A stretch of DNA of 64,000 bases from Roseobacter sp. MH60115 (GCF_015644665.1 NZ_JADOBQ010000002.1:558001-622000); one strand, 5' to 3'. Shown: positions 34,973 through 46,682, counted from the stretch's first letter. Made by a program: numbers and translations. Notes: generated by a model from the letters alone, not told the origin.

Positions 34973-37266
34973 GGTTGGGTCCTTTGCACAGCCGTCAATA
35001 CGGCTTCGGCTGTGGCGGGGGTCTGCAGGTTGGCATAGCCGGGCCCGCAGGCCTGCACCGCATCGCAGAGCGCGGCATAGGCCGAAATGCCCAGCATCAG
35101 TGGCGGCTCCCCCACAGCCTTGGAGCGATAAACCGTCTCCTCCCGGTTTTCGCCCTCCCAGAGCCCGACGTTGAAGACATCCGGTCGGTCTGAACAGGCG
35201 GGGATCTTGTAGGTCGAAGGTGCATGTGTGCGCAAATGGCCCTTATCATCCCAAATCAGTTCTTCCGTGGTCAGCCAGCCCGCGCCCTGCACATAGCCGC
35301 CTTCAATCTGTCCAATGTCGAGGCTTGGGTTCAGCGAGCTTCCCACATCATGCAGAATGTCCGCCCGCAGGATGCGGTTTTCGCCAGTTAACGTGTCGAT
35401 CACGACTTCCGTGACGGCCGCGCCATACGCAAAGTAGAAAAACGGACGGCCCTCGCCCTTGATCCGGTCCCATTTTACTTTCGGTGTCTTGTAGAAGCCT
35501 GTCGCCGACAGGCTGACGCGGGCGAAATAGGCCATCTGCGCGACCTCTGCAAAGCTGTAGCACGCGCCCGCGACCTCAACCGTGCCCTCCTGAAAAACAA
35601 CCTCGGCAGCGGAACACTGATGTCGTTCGGCCAACAAAACTGCCATGCGCTTTCGTATGGTATCGCAAGCCGCCTGAACCGCCATGCCGTTCAGATCGCT
35701 GCCGGAGGAGGCGGCGGTTGCGGAGGTGTTCGGTACCTTGCCGGTATCGGTCGCGGTGATCTTAACCTGCGACACGTCAACGCCAAATCTGGCCGCTGCC
35801 ACCTGCGCCACCTTCTGGAACAGACCCTGCCCCATCTCGGTGCCGCCATGGTTCAGGTGGATCGAGCCATCCTGATAGACATGCACCAGCGCGCCTGCCT
35901 GATTGAGATGGGTCAGCGTGAAGGAGATGCCGAATTTCACCGGCGTCAGCGCGATCCCCTTCTTGAGGATCGGGTTTTGCGCATTCCATGCGACCACCGA
36001 TGCTCGACGTGTTTCATAGTCGCTGGAAGCCACCAGCGCGTCCGTCATGTCATGCAGGATAAAATCTTCAACCGCTTGGCCATAGGGCGTCATGTTGCGC
36101 TTCTTCTGGCCGGAAGTATCCCCGCCGGAGGCATAAAAGTTCTTGCGTCGCACGCTGAGTGGTTCGCGCCCGAGATGGCTGGCGATATGATCCATCACCC
36201 GTTCGATGCCCAGCATACCCTGCGGCCCGCCGAACCCCCGAAAAGCCGTCGCGCTCTGCGTGTTGGTTTTCAGTCGGTGACTGGTGATGCGCACGGCGGG
36301 CAGGAAATAGGCGTTATCGGCGTGCAACATGGCCCGATCCGCCACCGGCAGGGACAAGTCCTGCGCCCATCCACAGCGGGCATAATGGGTGAAATCGATC
36401 CCCAACACGCCGCCGTCGTCATCGAAACCGACAGTATAGTCGATGCGGAAATCATGGCGCTTGCCGGTGATGATCATATCGTCATCGCGGTCGTACCGCA
36501 TGCGGCAAGGGCGTCCGGTGGCCTGCGCGACAACGGCACAAGCCACGGCCAGCGCATTGCCCTGACTTTCCTTGCCGCCAAAGCCGCCGCCCATGCGTCG
36601 GGTTTCCACCCGGACGGCATGCATCGGCTTGCCAAGCGCCTCGGCCACCTTGTGCTGGATTTCGGTGGGGTGCTGGGTGGAACTCATCACCACCATGTCA
36701 CCACCTTCCTGCGGTAGCGCGAGGGCGGCTTGCCCTTCGAGATAGAAATGCTCCTGTCCGCCAACTTCAAGCTGGCCACTGATGTTATGCGGCGCGGCCT
36801 GCAGCGCCCGATCCACGTCCCCGCGTCCGTAAATGCGCGGCCCGTCTTCAAACCGGCTGTTACGCGCGAGCGCGTCCTCGATGCTCAGAATTGGGTCGCT
36901 GGGCGTGATGTCCACATCGCCTAGTCGGGCGGCGTGACGCGCGGCCAAATGCGAGGTGGCCGCAACGACAAACAAGGGTTGGCCGACGTACTGCACAGAC
37001 CCTGTGGCCAGCAGTGGTTCGTCATGGTTGGAGGGGGAGACGTCATTCTCGAACGGTAAATCCCGCGCCGTCAGAACCGCAACAACCCCCGGCGCGGCGC
37101 GTACGCGGGACAGATCCATACCGGTCAGATCACCCGCAGCAACCGTGGACAAACCAAAGGCCAGATGCAACGCATCCCTGGGCACCGGAATGTCATCCAC
37201 ATAGCGCGCCGCGCCGGTGACGTGCAGCAACGCGGCATCATGGGGCAGCGATTTGGCGACGCTCAT
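34969..37266 (-). CDS. xdhB: Xanthine dehydrogenase, molybdenum-binding subunit
   Basis: A 765-residue large subunit that oxidises hypoxanthine and xanthine to urate. It has [11 protein letters not shown], the Q-rich [13 protein letters not shown], the [13 protein letters not shown] segment and the catalytic glutamate region [11 protein letters not shown]. The ATG at 37266 overlaps the stop of xdhA by four bases and gives the expected N-terminus ([21 protein letters not shown]). Confidence 0.95.
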   Translation of the reverse strand: MSVAKSLPHDAALLHVTGAARYVDDIPVPRDALHLAFGLSTVAAGDLTGMDLSRVRAAPGVVAVLTARDLPFENDVSPSNHDEPLLATGSVQYVGQPLFVVAATSHLAARHAARLGDVDITPSDPILSIEDALARNSRFEDGPRIYGRGDVDRALQAAPHNISGQLEVGGQEHFYLEGQAALALPQEGGDMVVMSSTQHPTEIQHKVAEALGKPMHAVRVETRRMGGGFGGKESQGNALAVACAVVAQATGRPCRMRYDRDDDMIITGKRHDFRIDYTVGFDDDGGVLGIDFTHYARCGWAQDLSLPVADRAMLHADNAYFLPAVRITSHRLKTNTQSATAFRGFGGPQGMLGIERVMDHIASHLGREPLSVRRKNFYASGGDTSGQKKRNMTPYGQAVEDFILHDMTDALVASSDYETRRASVVAWNAQNPILKKGIALTPVKFGISFTLTHLNQAGALVHVYQDGSIHLNHGGTEMGQGLFQKVAQVAAARFGVDVSQVKITATDTGKVPNTSATAASSGSDLNGMAVQAACDTIRKRMAVLLAERHQCSAAEVVFQEGTVEVAGACYSFAEVAQMAYFARVSLSATGFYKTPKVKWDRIKGEGRPFFYFAYGAAVTEVVIDTLTGENRILRADILHDVGSSLNPSLDIGQIEGGYVQGAGWLTTEELIWDDKGHLRTHAPSTYKIPACSDRPDVFNVGLWEGENREETVYRSKAVGEPPLMLGISAYAALCDAVQACGPGYANLQTPATAEAVLTAVQRTQP

Positions 37267-38636
37267 GGGGTCACCTCCAGCGGGTTGACCATGGTGCCCT
37301 GATCCGCATGCCAGTACCGCAACAGCATGTTCTGCGCGGTTTTCAGGCGATAGGCCGCGCTGGCCCGCATGTCCGAGAGGGGCTGAAAATCCTCTGCCAG
37401 CGCCTGCATCGCAGACCGCACAGTATCTTCGGACCACGGGGCGCCAGCCAAGGCGGCTTCTGCCGCCACCGCGCGTTTCGGGATGCCCGCCATGCCGCCA
37501 AAGGCAAGACGCGCGCGGGTGACCTGACCGCTGTCCACGGTGACCGACAGGCAGGCGCAGAGGGCGGAAATGTCCTGATCAAACCGTTTTGACAGTTTGT
37601 AGCACCGCAACCTGTCCGGCTGATGCGGAATGGTGATGGCTTCGATAAATTCACCGGGGTTCCGGTCCTGTTTGCCATAGTCAAGAAAGAAATCCTCCAG
37701 AGGCAGGCTGCGCCGTGTCTGGCCCTGGCGCAAATGTAATGTCGCCCCCAGCGCGATTAGCGCAGGCGGGCCGTCCCCGATGGGCGAGCCATTGGCGATA
37801 TTGCCACCGATGGTCGCAGCATTGCGCACCTGCACGGAGCCGTATCGCCGGATCATCGCCGCAAAAGACGGGTAGAGCGGTTCAATCGGCGTTTCCATGT
37901 CCGTCAGGGTGGTCATGGCCCCGATCCGTAGGCCCTCTGCGCTCTCTTCGATCCCCGTAAGATCGGCGCATCCGTTCAGAAAGGCGACGGGCCCCAGATT
38001 GCGAAACTGCTTGGTGACCCAGAGACCGACATCCGTGGCCCCGGCAATCAGCGTGGCCTCCGGGTGGTTCAGATACCATGCCGCCAACTCATCCGCAGAG
38101 CGGGGCTGCACGGAGAGCCCGCCTGGATCAGACGCCGCTTTCTCCACCGTCTCGTCGTGCATATGCGCTGGAACAGGGGCGTCTTCGGCGGCAACGGCGG
38201 CGCGGATGATCGGCGCATAGCCTGTGCAGCGGCAGAGATTGCCGGCCAATTGCGTGTCATGATCCGTCTTGCCCTGCAGATGGGCTGTGGCCATCGAGAC
38301 AATGAACCCCGGTGTGCAAAATCCGCACTGACTGCCGTGATGATCTACCATCGCCTGTTGCACCGGGTGCAAACTGCCATCCGGCGCTGCAATCCCCTCC
38401 ACCGTGCGCACCGCCTTGCCATTGAGCTGGGGCAGGAACAGAATGCAGGCATTGAGCGCCTGCGCGCTGGTGTCATCCGTAACCATCACGGAACAGGCGC
38501 CGCAATCGCCCTCATTACACCCCTCCTTGGTGCCGGTCAGGCCGCGGTCCTCGCGCAACCAGTCCAGCAGGGTGGTGGTGGGGGCTACATCCTGCAGCGC
38601 CACTGTTTCTCCGTTCAGGCGAAACGCAATGTCCAT
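37263..38636 (-). CDS. xdhA: Xanthine dehydrogenase, FeS/FAD subunit
   Basis: A 457-residue small subunit. The N-terminal plant-type 2Fe-2S domain has [11 protein letters not shown], the second cluster domain has QCGFCTPGF and NLCRCTGY, and the FAD domain shows [14 protein letters not shown] and [13 protein letters not shown]. First gene of the minus-strand run that continues through xdhBC and the nucleoside-type importer. Confidence 0.95.
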   Translation of the reverse strand: MDIAFRLNGETVALQDVAPTTTLLDWLREDRGLTGTKEGCNEGDCGACSVMVTDDTSAQALNACILFLPQLNGKAVRTVEGIAAPDGSLHPVQQAMVDHHGSQCGFCTPGFIVSMATAHLQGKTDHDTQLAGNLCRCTGYAPIIRAAVAAEDAPVPAHMHDETVEKAASDPGGLSVQPRSADELAAWYLNHPEATLIAGATDVGLWVTKQFRNLGPVAFLNGCADLTGIEESAEGLRIGAMTTLTDMETPIEPLYPSFAAMIRRYGSVQVRNAATIGGNIANGSPIGDGPPALIALGATLHLRQGQTRRSLPLEDFFLDYGKQDRNPGEFIEAITIPHQPDRLRCYKLSKRFDQDISALCACLSVTVDSGQVTRARLAFGGMAGIPKRAVAAEAALAGAPWSEDTVRSAMQALAEDFQPLSDMRASAAYRLKTAQNMLLRYWHADQGTMVNPLEVTP

Positions 38637-38859
38637 TCCGTCAGATCCGCCGCGGTACCAAAGGGCTCCTTATGCCAGTCGTTCGATGCGGCGTAGAACG
38701 AGGGGCGAGCAGTAACGGACCAGAGGCTAAGCGGTGGCTGCCTGGATTTGCAAGGAGAAAGGCGAGGTGACGTCTCGGCGGTTGGCTGGCGCGCTCAAAA
38801 AATGACATCGCGGGGTGTTCCTGCTGGCGGCGGTGCGCCTGCTGAATTAGGGTCAGAGC

Positions 38860-41800
38860 ATGAGTAAACCCCCCCGATTCATTCACCTGCGCAGCCACTC
38901 CGAGTATTCACTGCTGGAGGGGGCGCTGCGGCTGAAAAAACTGCCTGGTCTGTGCCGTGACGCGGAGATGCCAGCGCTGGCGTTGACCGATACCAACAAT
39001 ATGTTTGCCGCACTGGAATTTTCCGTGGCGATGTCGGGAGCGGGGGTGCAGCCCATCCTCGGCTGTCAGGTGGACGTGACCTATGTCGAGACACGCCCGG
39101 GCGAAAAGCCGCGTCTGCCCGCGCCGGTGGTGCTGCTGGCCCAGAGCGAGGCGGGGTATGAAAACCTGATGAAGCTCAACTCCTGTCTGTACATCGACAA
39201 GGGCGGGGCGCTGCCGCAGGTGACGCTGGATCAACTGGGACAGTATGCGGCGGATGTGATCTGTCTGACCGGTGGCCCGGAGGGGCCGGTTGGCATGCTT
39301 TTGCAGGCGGGGCAGAAACCCGCAGCCCAAGAGATCATGGACCGGCTCAAATCGGATTTCGGGGATCGGCTGTATGTCGAACTGCAACGTCATCCCACGG
39401 AAGCCGGGCAGCCCGAAGCCGAGCGTCTGACCGAGCGCGGCTTTGTCGAGATGGCCTACGCCATGGACCTGCCGCTGGTGGCGACCAATGACGTCTATTT
39501 CCCCAAATCGGACATGTACGAGGCGCATGACGCCCTGATCTGCATTGCCGAAGGGGCCTATGTCGACCAGCAGGATGCGCGGCGCCGTCTGACCGCGCAG
39601 CATTACTTCAAGTCTCAATCCGAGATGGTCACGCTCTTTGCCGATCTTCCGGAGGCGATTGAAAACACGGTGGAAATCGCAAGGCGCTGCGCGTTTCAGG
39701 CCTACAGGCGCGATCCCATTCTGCCCAAATTCGCCGATGACGAGATCGAAGAGCTGCGGCGGCAATCGCACGCGGGGCTGAAGGACCGGCTGGCCGTCAT
39801 TCCCCACGCGACCAGCGTCGAGGAATATGAAAAACGGCTGGATTTCGAGCTTGGCATTATCGAAGGGATGGGGTTTCCCGGCTACTTTCTGATCGTTGCG
39901 GATTTTATCAAATGGGCCAAGGACAACGACATCCCCGTGGGGCCGGGCCGGGGCTCGGGCGCGGGCTCGCTTGTGGCCTATGCGCTGACCATCACCGACC
40001 TTGATCCCCTGCGCTACAACCTGCTGTTTGAACGTTTCCTGAACCCCGAACGGGTGTCGATGCCGGATTTCGACATCGACTTTTGCATGGACCGGCGCGA
40101 GGAAGTCATCCGCTACGTTCAGGAAAAATATGGCCGCGACAAGGTCGGGCAGATCATCACCTTTGGTGCGCTCTTATCCAAGGCGGCGGTGCGCGACATT
40201 GGGCGGGTGCTGCAGATGCCTTACGGGCAGGTGGACCGTCTGTCCAAGATGATCCCGGTGGAAGGGGTGAAACCCGTCAGCATCGAAAAGGCCTTGGCGG
40301 ATGAGCCGCGCCTGCGCGAAGAGGCCCGCAACGAGGAAGTGGTCGCCCGGCTGCTGGAATACGGCCAGCAGGTCGAGGGGCTTTTGCGCAACGCCTCCAC
40401 CCACGCGGCGGGCGTGGTGATCGGGGATAGGCCGCTTGATGCGCTGGTGCCGCTCTACCAGGATCCGCGCTCGGACATGCCGGCAACCCAGTTCAACATG
40501 AAATGGGTAGAGCAGGCCGGTCTGGTCAAGTTTGATTTTCTGGGCCTGAAAACGCTGACCGTGATCCAAAACGCGGTGGATCAGATCAAGGCGTCGGGGC
40601 GGCATCTGCACATCGCCGCAGATGGGACCGAGCTTTTTGCGCCCCCCGATGGGTTGGAAGATGACATCGGCACCATCCCTCTGGATGACGAGGCCTCCTA
40701 CAAGCTTTACGCCTCCGCCAAGACCGTGGCCGTGTTCCAGGTGGAAAGCTCGGGCATGATGGACGCGCTCAAGCGCATGAAGCCCACCTGCATCGAGGAC
40801 ATCGTGGCGCTTGTGGCACTCTATCGTCCTGGCCCGATGGAGAACATCCCGACCTATTGCGAGGTCAAAAACGGGCAGCGCGAATTGGAATCCATTCACC
40901 CGCTGATCGACGATATTCTCAAGGAAACGCAAGGCATTATCGTCTATCAGGAACAGGTGATGCAGATCGCGCAGGTCATGGCGGGCTACAGCCTTGGCGG
41001 CGCCGACCTGCTGCGCCGTGCGATGGGCAAGAAGATCGCCGAGGAGATGGCCAAGGAGCGCCCGAAGTTCGAAAAGGGCGCGCAGGAAAACGGGGTGGAC
41101 AAGAAAAAGGCCACCGAGGTTTTCGACCTTCTGGAGAAATTCGCCAACTACGGGTTCAACAAATCCCACGCGGCGGCCTATGCGGTGGTCAGCTACCAGA
41201 CCGCCTGGCTCAAGGCGAACCACCCGGTGGAATTCATGGCCGGGGTGATGAACTGCGATATCCATCTGACCGACAAGCTGGCGGTCTATTTCGAAGAGGT
41301 GCGCAAGCAGCTGCAACTGCCCTGGGTGCCGCCTTGCGTGAACCGCTCGGACGCGACGTTCAAGGTGGTGGATGGCGCGCTGGTCTACGCCCTGGGCGCG
41401 TTGAAGAACGTCGGCTTGGAGGCGATGAAGCTGATCACCGACGGGCGTCGCGCGGACCCGAGCGCAGAGAACAGCCCCGACAAACCCTTTGCCACGCTCT
41501 TTGACCTCGCCCGCCGGGTGGATTTGAAACGTGTGGGCAAGCGCCCGCTGGAGATGCTGGCGCGCTCGGGCGCGTTTGACCAGCTGGATGCGAACCGGCA
41601 CCGGGTCTTCGACGCCTTGGATGCGTTGGTGAGCTATTCCGCCGCCATCCACGAGCAGAAGGCGTCCAACCAGGTCTCGCTCTTTGGCGAGGCCGGAGAA
41701 GACCTGCCAGAGCCACGGCTGCACCCGGTTCAGGACTGGTTGCCCGCCGAACGGTTGGGCGAAGAGTTCAAAGCCGTGGGCTTCTACCTCTCTGGCCATC

Positions 41801-42411
41801 CGCTCGACGACTACATGGCCCCGCTGAAACGCAAAACGTCGAACGATCGCGGTGTGCCTTTCCTGACGCTGGATGAGCTGACGGCCAAGGTCACCGATCA
41901 CGGTGCCATGAATGCGCGTCTTGCCGGGATTGTCGCGGGCCGACAGGAACGGAAATCAGCACGCGGCAATCGCTTTGCCTTTGCGCAGATGTCCGACCCT
42001 ACGGGAGCCTATGAGGTCACGCTTTTCTCTGACACGCTGGAGGCGGCGCGCGAGCATCTGGAAACCGGCTCCAAGGTGATTGTCACGGTCGAGGCGACGA
42101 TGGAGGCGGATCAGCTTAAACTGCTGGGCCGCTCTGTGGGGCCTGCGGATGCGGTGGTGGCCGATGCGGGCGGCGGTGGGCTCAAGATCTTCATCGACGC
42201 GCCGGAGGCAATCTCCGCTGTGGCCAGCGTGCTGGAAGGGGCCGCGGCCTCAGCCAAAAGGGCGGGGCGCGGCCCCATCGAGTTTTGCCTGATGGACCCG
42301 GGCCTGCCCGGCGAGGTGGAAGTCGAGCTTGGGCAGGAGTTCGTCGTGAACCCGCAGATCAAGGGCGCCATCAAATCGCTGACCGGCGTGCTTGAGGTCG
42401 AGGATATCTGA
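38860..42411 (+). CDS. dnaE: DNA polymerase III alpha subunit
   Basis: A 1183-residue replicative polymerase of the DnaE1 type. It has the PHP domain (FIHLRSHSEYSLLEGAL), the catalytic PDFDIDF and GPGRGSGAGSLVAYAL, the tandem helix-hairpin-helix region (VGKRPLEMLARSGAFDQL), and an OB fold (ARLAGIVAGRQERKSARGNRFAFAQMSD). Full length. Confidence 0.97.
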   Translation: MSKPPRFIHLRSHSEYSLLEGALRLKKLPGLCRDAEMPALALTDTNNMFAALEFSVAMSGAGVQPILGCQVDVTYVETRPGEKPRLPAPVVLLAQSEAGYENLMKLNSCLYIDKGGALPQVTLDQLGQYAADVICLTGGPEGPVGMLLQAGQKPAAQEIMDRLKSDFGDRLYVELQRHPTEAGQPEAERLTERGFVEMAYAMDLPLVATNDVYFPKSDMYEAHDALICIAEGAYVDQQDARRRLTAQHYFKSQSEMVTLFADLPEAIENTVEIARRCAFQAYRRDPILPKFADDEIEELRRQSHAGLKDRLAVIPHATSVEEYEKRLDFELGIIEGMGFPGYFLIVADFIKWAKDNDIPVGPGRGSGAGSLVAYALTITDLDPLRYNLLFERFLNPERVSMPDFDIDFCMDRREEVIRYVQEKYGRDKVGQIITFGALLSKAAVRDIGRVLQMPYGQVDRLSKMIPVEGVKPVSIEKALADEPRLREEARNEEVVARLLEYGQQVEGLLRNASTHAAGVVIGDRPLDALVPLYQDPRSDMPATQFNMKWVEQAGLVKFDFLGLKTLTVIQNAVDQIKASGRHLHIAADGTELFAPPDGLEDDIGTIPLDDEASYKLYASAKTVAVFQVESSGMMDALKRMKPTCIEDIVALVALYRPGPMENIPTYCEVKNGQRELESIHPLIDDILKETQGIIVYQEQVMQIAQVMAGYSLGGADLLRRAMGKKIAEEMAKERPKFEKGAQENGVDKKKATEVFDLLEKFANYGFNKSHAAAYAVVSYQTAWLKANHPVEFMAGVMNCDIHLTDKLAVYFEEVRKQLQLPWVPPCVNRSDATFKVVDGALVYALGALKNVGLEAMKLITDGRRADPSAENSPDKPFATLFDLARRVDLKRVGKRPLEMLARSGAFDQLDANRHRVFDALDALVSYSAAIHEQKASNQVSLFGEAGEDLPEPRLHPVQDWLPAERLGEEFKAVGFYLSGHPLDDYMAPLKRKTSNDRGVPFLTLDELTAKVTDHGAMNARLAGIVAGRQERKSARGNRFAFAQMSDPTGAYEVTLFSDTLEAAREHLETGSKVIVTVEATMEADQLKLLGRSVGPADAVVADAGGGGLKIFIDAPEAISAVASVLEGAAASAKRAGRGPIEFCLMDPGLPGEVEVELGQEFVVNPQIKGAIKSLTGVLEVEDI

Positions 42412-42426
42412 CCCTCTGCGTCCGTG

Positions 42427-42621
42427 TCAGTAGTGCGGCGGGCGTTCGTCACCGACCACAACACCGCCCGAGGCCTGCGCCTCGCGTTCGCCTTCGCGCT
42501 GCATCAGCATGAAGACCCGGCGCGTCAGCGTGGCAATCTCCGTCTCCTGACGGGCCACCACATCGGACAGTTCCTCAACCGTGCGCGTCAGATGCGCAAT
42601 CTGTTCTTCCAGTTTTTCCAT
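42427..42621 (-). CDS. slyX: SlyX-family protein
   Basis: A 64-residue coiled-coil protein ([22 protein letters not shown]) ending in DERPPHY, the conserved SlyX tail. The family has no defined function. It converges with dnaE and diverges from hisS. Confidence 0.88.
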   Translation of the reverse strand: MEKLEEQIAHLTRTVEELSDVVARQETEIATLTRRVFMLMQREGEREAQASGGVVVGDERPPHY

Positions 42622-42726
42622 GGCCTGCGCCTAGCACGCGCGGGCGATCTGATAAAGACCGCGCCTTGCCCCCCTTGGCCCCTTGGGCTAGACCGCGCGC
42701 GACACCGACAAGCCAGAGGGCGAACC

Positions 42727-44337
42727 ATGGCCAAACCCAAAAAGACCCCGCGGCCCAAGGCGGAAACGCCAAAGGGCTTTCGTGACTATTTCGGCGCTGA
42801 GGTCACCCAGCGCACCGAAATGCTGCGCAAGATCGCGGCGGTCTATCATCGGTACGGCTTTGACGCGCTGGAAAGCTCCGGCGTGGAAACCGTCGAGGCC
42901 CTGGGGAAATTCCTGCCGGATGTGGACCGTCCGAACGAGGGCGTCTTTGCCTGGCAGGAGGATGCGGATGCCGACAAGCCGGGCGACTGGCTGGCGCTGC
43001 GCTATGACCTGACGGCCCCCTTGGCGCGCGTCTACGCGCAGCATCAGAACGACCTGCCCAAACCCTATCGTCGCTATGCGATGGGACCCGTCTGGCGCAA
43101 CGAAAAGCCCGGACCGGGGCGGTTCCGCCAGTTCTATCAATGCGACGCGGACACCGTCGGAGCGCCGTCTGTTGCGGCGGATGCCGAAATCTGCGCGATG
43201 CTCGCCGATTGCCTCGAAGAGGTCGGCATCCCGCGCGGCGACTACGTGATCCGCGTGAACAACCGCAAGGTGTTGAACGGCGTGCTCGAAGTTGCAGGCC
43301 TCGCAGGCGACGACAAAGAACGCGAACGTGGCATTGTGCTGCGGGCCATCGACAAGCTGGATCGGTTGGGTCCCGAAGGCGTGCATGCCCTTCTTGGTGA
43401 GGGGCGCAAGGACGAGAGTGGAGACTTCACAGAAGGCGCAGGACTTAGCGAGTTTCAAGTCAAGCTTTTGGTCGATTTTCTAGGTGTGGCCAAAAAGCTG
43501 GGATCAGTCGGCGAACCGCACACAGTGGAAGACGAGGCAGAGTTCAAGAAGAACAACGATAACTTACTAATTTATACTCAAGCTGAGTGGAACGGCTTTA
43601 TCTGCGAGAGCCTTCGGTCGATTGTGCGGGATAGCACGGTGGGCAATCAGGGTGTAGATGAGTTGGAAACTATTGCTCGTCTGCTAGACGCAGGTGGCTA
43701 TGGCCCTGACCGCATCGTCGTCGACCCCTCCGTTGTCCGCGGCCTTGGCTACTACACCGGCCCGGTCTATGAGGCCGAACTGACCTTCGACATTCAGGAC
43801 GAGAAGGGGCGTACGCGCAACTTTGGTTCGGTCGCGGGTGGCGGGCGCTATGACGATCTGGTCAAGCGCTTCACCGGGCAGGAGGTGCCTGCCACGGGTG
43901 TCTCCATCGGCGTTGACCGGCTCCTCGCCGCCCTGCAGGCCAAGGGGCGGATGCACTCCAGCGAAGCGGGCCCTGTCGTTGTGACCGTCATGGATCGGGA
44001 CCGCATGGCCGACTATCAGAAAATGGTTGCCGAGCTGCGTCAGGCAGGCATCCGGGCGGAGGTCTATCTGGGCAACCCCAAGAACTTCGGCAACCAGCTC
44101 AAGTACGCTGACAAACGCGGCAGCCCCGTGGCCGTGATCGAAGGCGGCGATGAGAAAGAGCGCGGCGTCATCCAGATCAAGGACCTGATCCTGGGCGCGC
44201 AGATCGCCGAAAGTGCCACGCTGGAGGAATGGAAAGACCGGCCCAGCCAGTTCGAAGTGCCGCGCGATGACCTGGTCGCCAAGGTGCGGGACATCCTCGC
44301 GCAACATGATCTGCCGGGCGGTGGCGCTGACAAATGA
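42727..44337 (+). CDS. hisS: Histidyl-tRNA synthetase
   Basis: A 536-residue class II synthetase. Motifs include [31 protein letters not shown] (motif 2) and [30 protein letters not shown], and [10 protein letters not shown] (motif 3). A segment at about residues 239-318 (nucleotides 43441-43680) is about 48 percent GC by my count, clearly lower than the flanks, and its protein text departs from what I remember for Roseobacter HisS. It overlaps hisZ by four bases. Confidence 0.95.
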   Translation: MAKPKKTPRPKAETPKGFRDYFGAEVTQRTEMLRKIAAVYHRYGFDALESSGVETVEALGKFLPDVDRPNEGVFAWQEDADADKPGDWLALRYDLTAPLARVYAQHQNDLPKPYRRYAMGPVWRNEKPGPGRFRQFYQCDADTVGAPSVAADAEICAMLADCLEEVGIPRGDYVIRVNNRKVLNGVLEVAGLAGDDKERERGIVLRAIDKLDRLGPEGVHALLGEGRKDESGDFTEGAGLSEFQVKLLVDFLGVAKKLGSVGEPHTVEDEAEFKKNNDNLLIYTQAEWNGFICESLRSIVRDSTVGNQGVDELETIARLLDAGGYGPDRIVVDPSVVRGLGYYTGPVYEAELTFDIQDEKGRTRNFGSVAGGGRYDDLVKRFTGQEVPATGVSIGVDRLLAALQAKGRMHSSEAGPVVVTVMDRDRMADYQKMVAELRQAGIRAEVYLGNPKNFGNQLKYADKRGSPVAVIEGGDEKERGVIQIKDLILGAQIAESATLEEWKDRPSQFEVPRDDLVAKVRDILAQHDLPGGGADK

Positions 44338-45413
44338 TCACGCGCGCCCAAACGCTGGCGCGGGCGGCAGAGTTGCGCGCGCGCTTTGAAGCAGCCGGGG
44401 CCCTGCCGGTGGAGACGCCCATTCTGCAATCGGCGGAAACTCTGCTCGATCTTTACGGCGAGGAAATCCGCGCGCGCGCCTATGTGACGTCCGATGCGCT
44501 GCGCGGCGAACAGATGCTGCGCCCGGATTTCACCGTTGCGGTGGTGCAGATGCACATGGCCAACGGGGCGGAGCCTGCGCGCTATACCTATTCCGGCGAG
44601 GTGTTTCGCCGTCAGGAGCACGACCCGGACCGCGCCAATGAATATGTTCAGGTCGGTTATGAGGTGTTTGATCGCGCCAATCCTGCCGCCTCCGATGCAG
44701 AGGTGTTTGCCCTGATCGCGCAGGCCGTGGCGCCGTTGAACCTGCGCGCCACAACGGGGGATATCGGGCTTTTGACCGCCGCCGTGCGGGGGCTGAAAAC
44801 CACCGAGCCGCGCAAGGCCGCCCTTTTACGCCACATCTGGCGACCGCGCCGGTTTCGGGCGCTTTTGGACCGGTTCTCGGGGCGCACGCCTGTGTCCGCC
44901 CGTCGCGAACAACTGCTGGCAGGCGATGTCGCCTGCGACGCGCCGCTGGTGGGTAAACGCACACAGACAGAGATCGACCGCCGCATCCAGACGCTGCGCG
45001 ACGATGCCAAGGCACCGCCGGTGAGCGCCGCCGAGGTGGATCTGCTGGATGCGCTGCTGGGGGTGCGGGAGACACTGCCCTTCGCACTGGAGCAGCTGCG
45101 CGACATCGCGGTTGATCTGCCATCAATCTCTTCGGCGGTGGATGGCATATCGAGGCGGGCGGAGGCTTTGGCGGCGCGGGGCGTCGACGTGGAAAACCTG
45201 CCGTTCGAGACCAGTTTCGGGCGCACATCGATGGAATATTATGACGGTTTCGTTTTTGGCTTCTTCAGCCCGAACCGTGCCGATCTACCGGCCCTTGCGA
45301 CCGGTGGCCGCTATGACGCGCTGACGCGCCGGTTGGGGCAGGGCGCAGAAATCCCGGCGGTGGGCGGGGTATTGCGCCCTGGTCTGATGCTGGAGTTGGA
45401 GGCGCAGGCATGA
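44334..45413 (+). CDS. hisZ: ATP phosphoribosyltransferase regulatory subunit
   Basis: A 359-residue HisS-like protein without aminoacylation activity. It is required for the short form of HisG. It shows [33 protein letters not shown] and [14 protein letters not shown]. It is tightly coupled to hisS upstream and hisG downstream, so the operon links histidine charging to the first histidine synthesis step. Confidence 0.94.
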   Translation: MITRAQTLARAAELRARFEAAGALPVETPILQSAETLLDLYGEEIRARAYVTSDALRGEQMLRPDFTVAVVQMHMANGAEPARYTYSGEVFRRQEHDPDRANEYVQVGYEVFDRANPAASDAEVFALIAQAVAPLNLRATTGDIGLLTAAVRGLKTTEPRKAALLRHIWRPRRFRALLDRFSGRTPVSARREQLLAGDVACDAPLVGKRTQTEIDRRIQTLRDDAKAPPVSAAEVDLLDALLGVRETLPFALEQLRDIAVDLPSISSAVDGISRRAEALAARGVDVENLPFETSFGRTSMEYYDGFVFGFFSPNRADLPALATGGRYDALTRRLGQGAEIPAVGGVLRPGLMLELEAQA

Positions 45414-46102
45414 GCGTGAAACTGGGCGTGCCCTCCAAGGGCCGGTTGATGGAAAAGACCTTCGACTGGTTCAGCCAGCGCGGTGTGCGCCTGACCCGTA
45501 CCGGGTCGGAGCGTGAGTATGCCGGTGCCGTGGGGGGCATTCAGGGGGTGTCGTTGGTGCTGCTCTCTGCGGGGGAAGTACCTCGCGAACTGGCAACGGG
45601 TCGGCTGCATTTCGGCGTGACGGGTACCGATCTGGTGCAGGAAAAACTGCCGCTCTGGGAACAGCAGATCGAACCGGTACAGGAGTTGGGCTTTGGCCAC
45701 GCCGATCTGGTGCTGGCAGTGCCAAAAGCCTGGGTGGATGTGGATACGCTGGATGATCTGGATGCGGCGGCAACGGCGTTCCGGGCCGCGCATGATATGC
45801 GCCTGCGCATTGCCACCAAGTATCACCGGCTGGTGCGCGAGCACCTGCGCCAGGGGGGCGTTGCCGATTACGCGCTGGTCGACAGCCAGGGCGCAACCGA
45901 AGGTACGGTGGCCAATGAAACGGCGGAGGCCATTGCCGACATCACCTCCAGCGGCGAGACCCTGCGCGCGAACCACCTGAAAGTCCTGGGCGACGACCCT
46001 ATTTTGCGCTCGCAAGCCACGCTGTGGCGCAGCCGCCTCGCGCCGGCATCGGAGGCGGATCGCAAGGTCATTGATGCATTGACGAAGCAGCTGGCGGGTT
46101 AA
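45410..46102 (+). CDS. hisG: ATP phosphoribosyltransferase, short form
   Basis: A 230-residue HisG, catalysing the first step of histidine synthesis. It has LGVPSKGRLMEKT, the FGVTGTDLVQEK loop and the DSQGATEGTVANE motif. The C-terminal regulatory domain of long HisG is absent, in line with the adjacent hisZ. Confidence 0.95.
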   Translation: MSVKLGVPSKGRLMEKTFDWFSQRGVRLTRTGSEREYAGAVGGIQGVSLVLLSAGEVPRELATGRLHFGVTGTDLVQEKLPLWEQQIEPVQELGFGHADLVLAVPKAWVDVDTLDDLDAAATAFRAAHDMRLRIATKYHRLVREHLRQGGVADYALVDSQGATEGTVANETAEAIADITSSGETLRANHLKVLGDDPILRSQATLWRSRLAPASEADRKVIDALTKQLAG

Positions 46103-46105
46103 GGC

Positions 46106-46555
46106 TCAGAGCACCCCGATCTCCGCCAGCGCGCGGTTCAGCTCGACCGGCAGCGGGTCTTCGGATGCACGTCCCTTGGGCAGGTCAGGTGGGGCGTCGC
46201 TGACCGGAAGGTAACGCCAACCCTGGAACGGGCGTTTGAGGCTGCTTTGGGTGCGGATAACTTCCGGGTCGAGCACGATGGCGCAACGGCGGATACCGTC
46301 TTCGCCGATCATCTCGTCTAGGCGGATGATCCGCTGGCGACACTGCAGCGTGCCCTTGACCACCCAGTAGATGGAGCCGCCGTTCAGGATTTCAGCCTCG
46401 CGTTTGGGCCACATGCGAGTGATGTGGCGGGGCAATCCGTCCGGCCCCTGTGCCCGCTTGGTCGCCTGCCATGCGATCAGGGTGTCCACGCTTTCCGAGC
46501 CCACGGAGAGCTTGATCAGATTGACTGATTTATCCACAGGTTTTCCCACTGACAT
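46106..46555 (-). CDS. DUF1489 family protein
   Basis: A 149-residue protein recognised as DUF1489 by LIKLSVGSESVDTLIAWQ, HITRMWPKREAEIL, GGSIYWVVKG and PFQGWRYLP. Common in Alphaproteobacteria, function unknown. It converges with hisG, three bases apart, and diverges from nrdJ. A perfect DnaA-box-like TTATCCACA lies inside its 5' end (46529-46537). Confidence 0.9.
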   Translation of the reverse strand: MSVGKPVDKSVNLIKLSVGSESVDTLIAWQATKRAQGPDGLPRHITRMWPKREAEILNGGSIYWVVKGTLQCRQRIIRLDEMIGEDGIRRCAIVLDPEVIRTQSSLKRPFQGWRYLPVSDAPPDLPKGRASEDPLPVELNRALAEIGVL

Positions 46556-46578
46556 AACCCCAGAATCTCTTCCACCCT

Positions 46579-46594
46579 ACACTATATATATTAG
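46579..46594. promoter_or_regulatory. Possible NrdR box before nrdJ
   Basis: ACACTATATATATTAG, about 90 bases upstream of nrdJ, matches the first twelve bases of the NrdR box ACACWATATATWGTGT but not the last four. NrdR boxes normally occur in pairs; I see only one here. It lies in the divergent promoter region. Confidence 0.35.
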
Positions 46595-46682
46595 TTTGAC
46601 CGTTCCCGCCTTCAACTTCTTGTGGAAAACAGCGCGAATCTGCGGTAGTTTACCGACCTGCTTCCCACAGAGGATATCGTCG

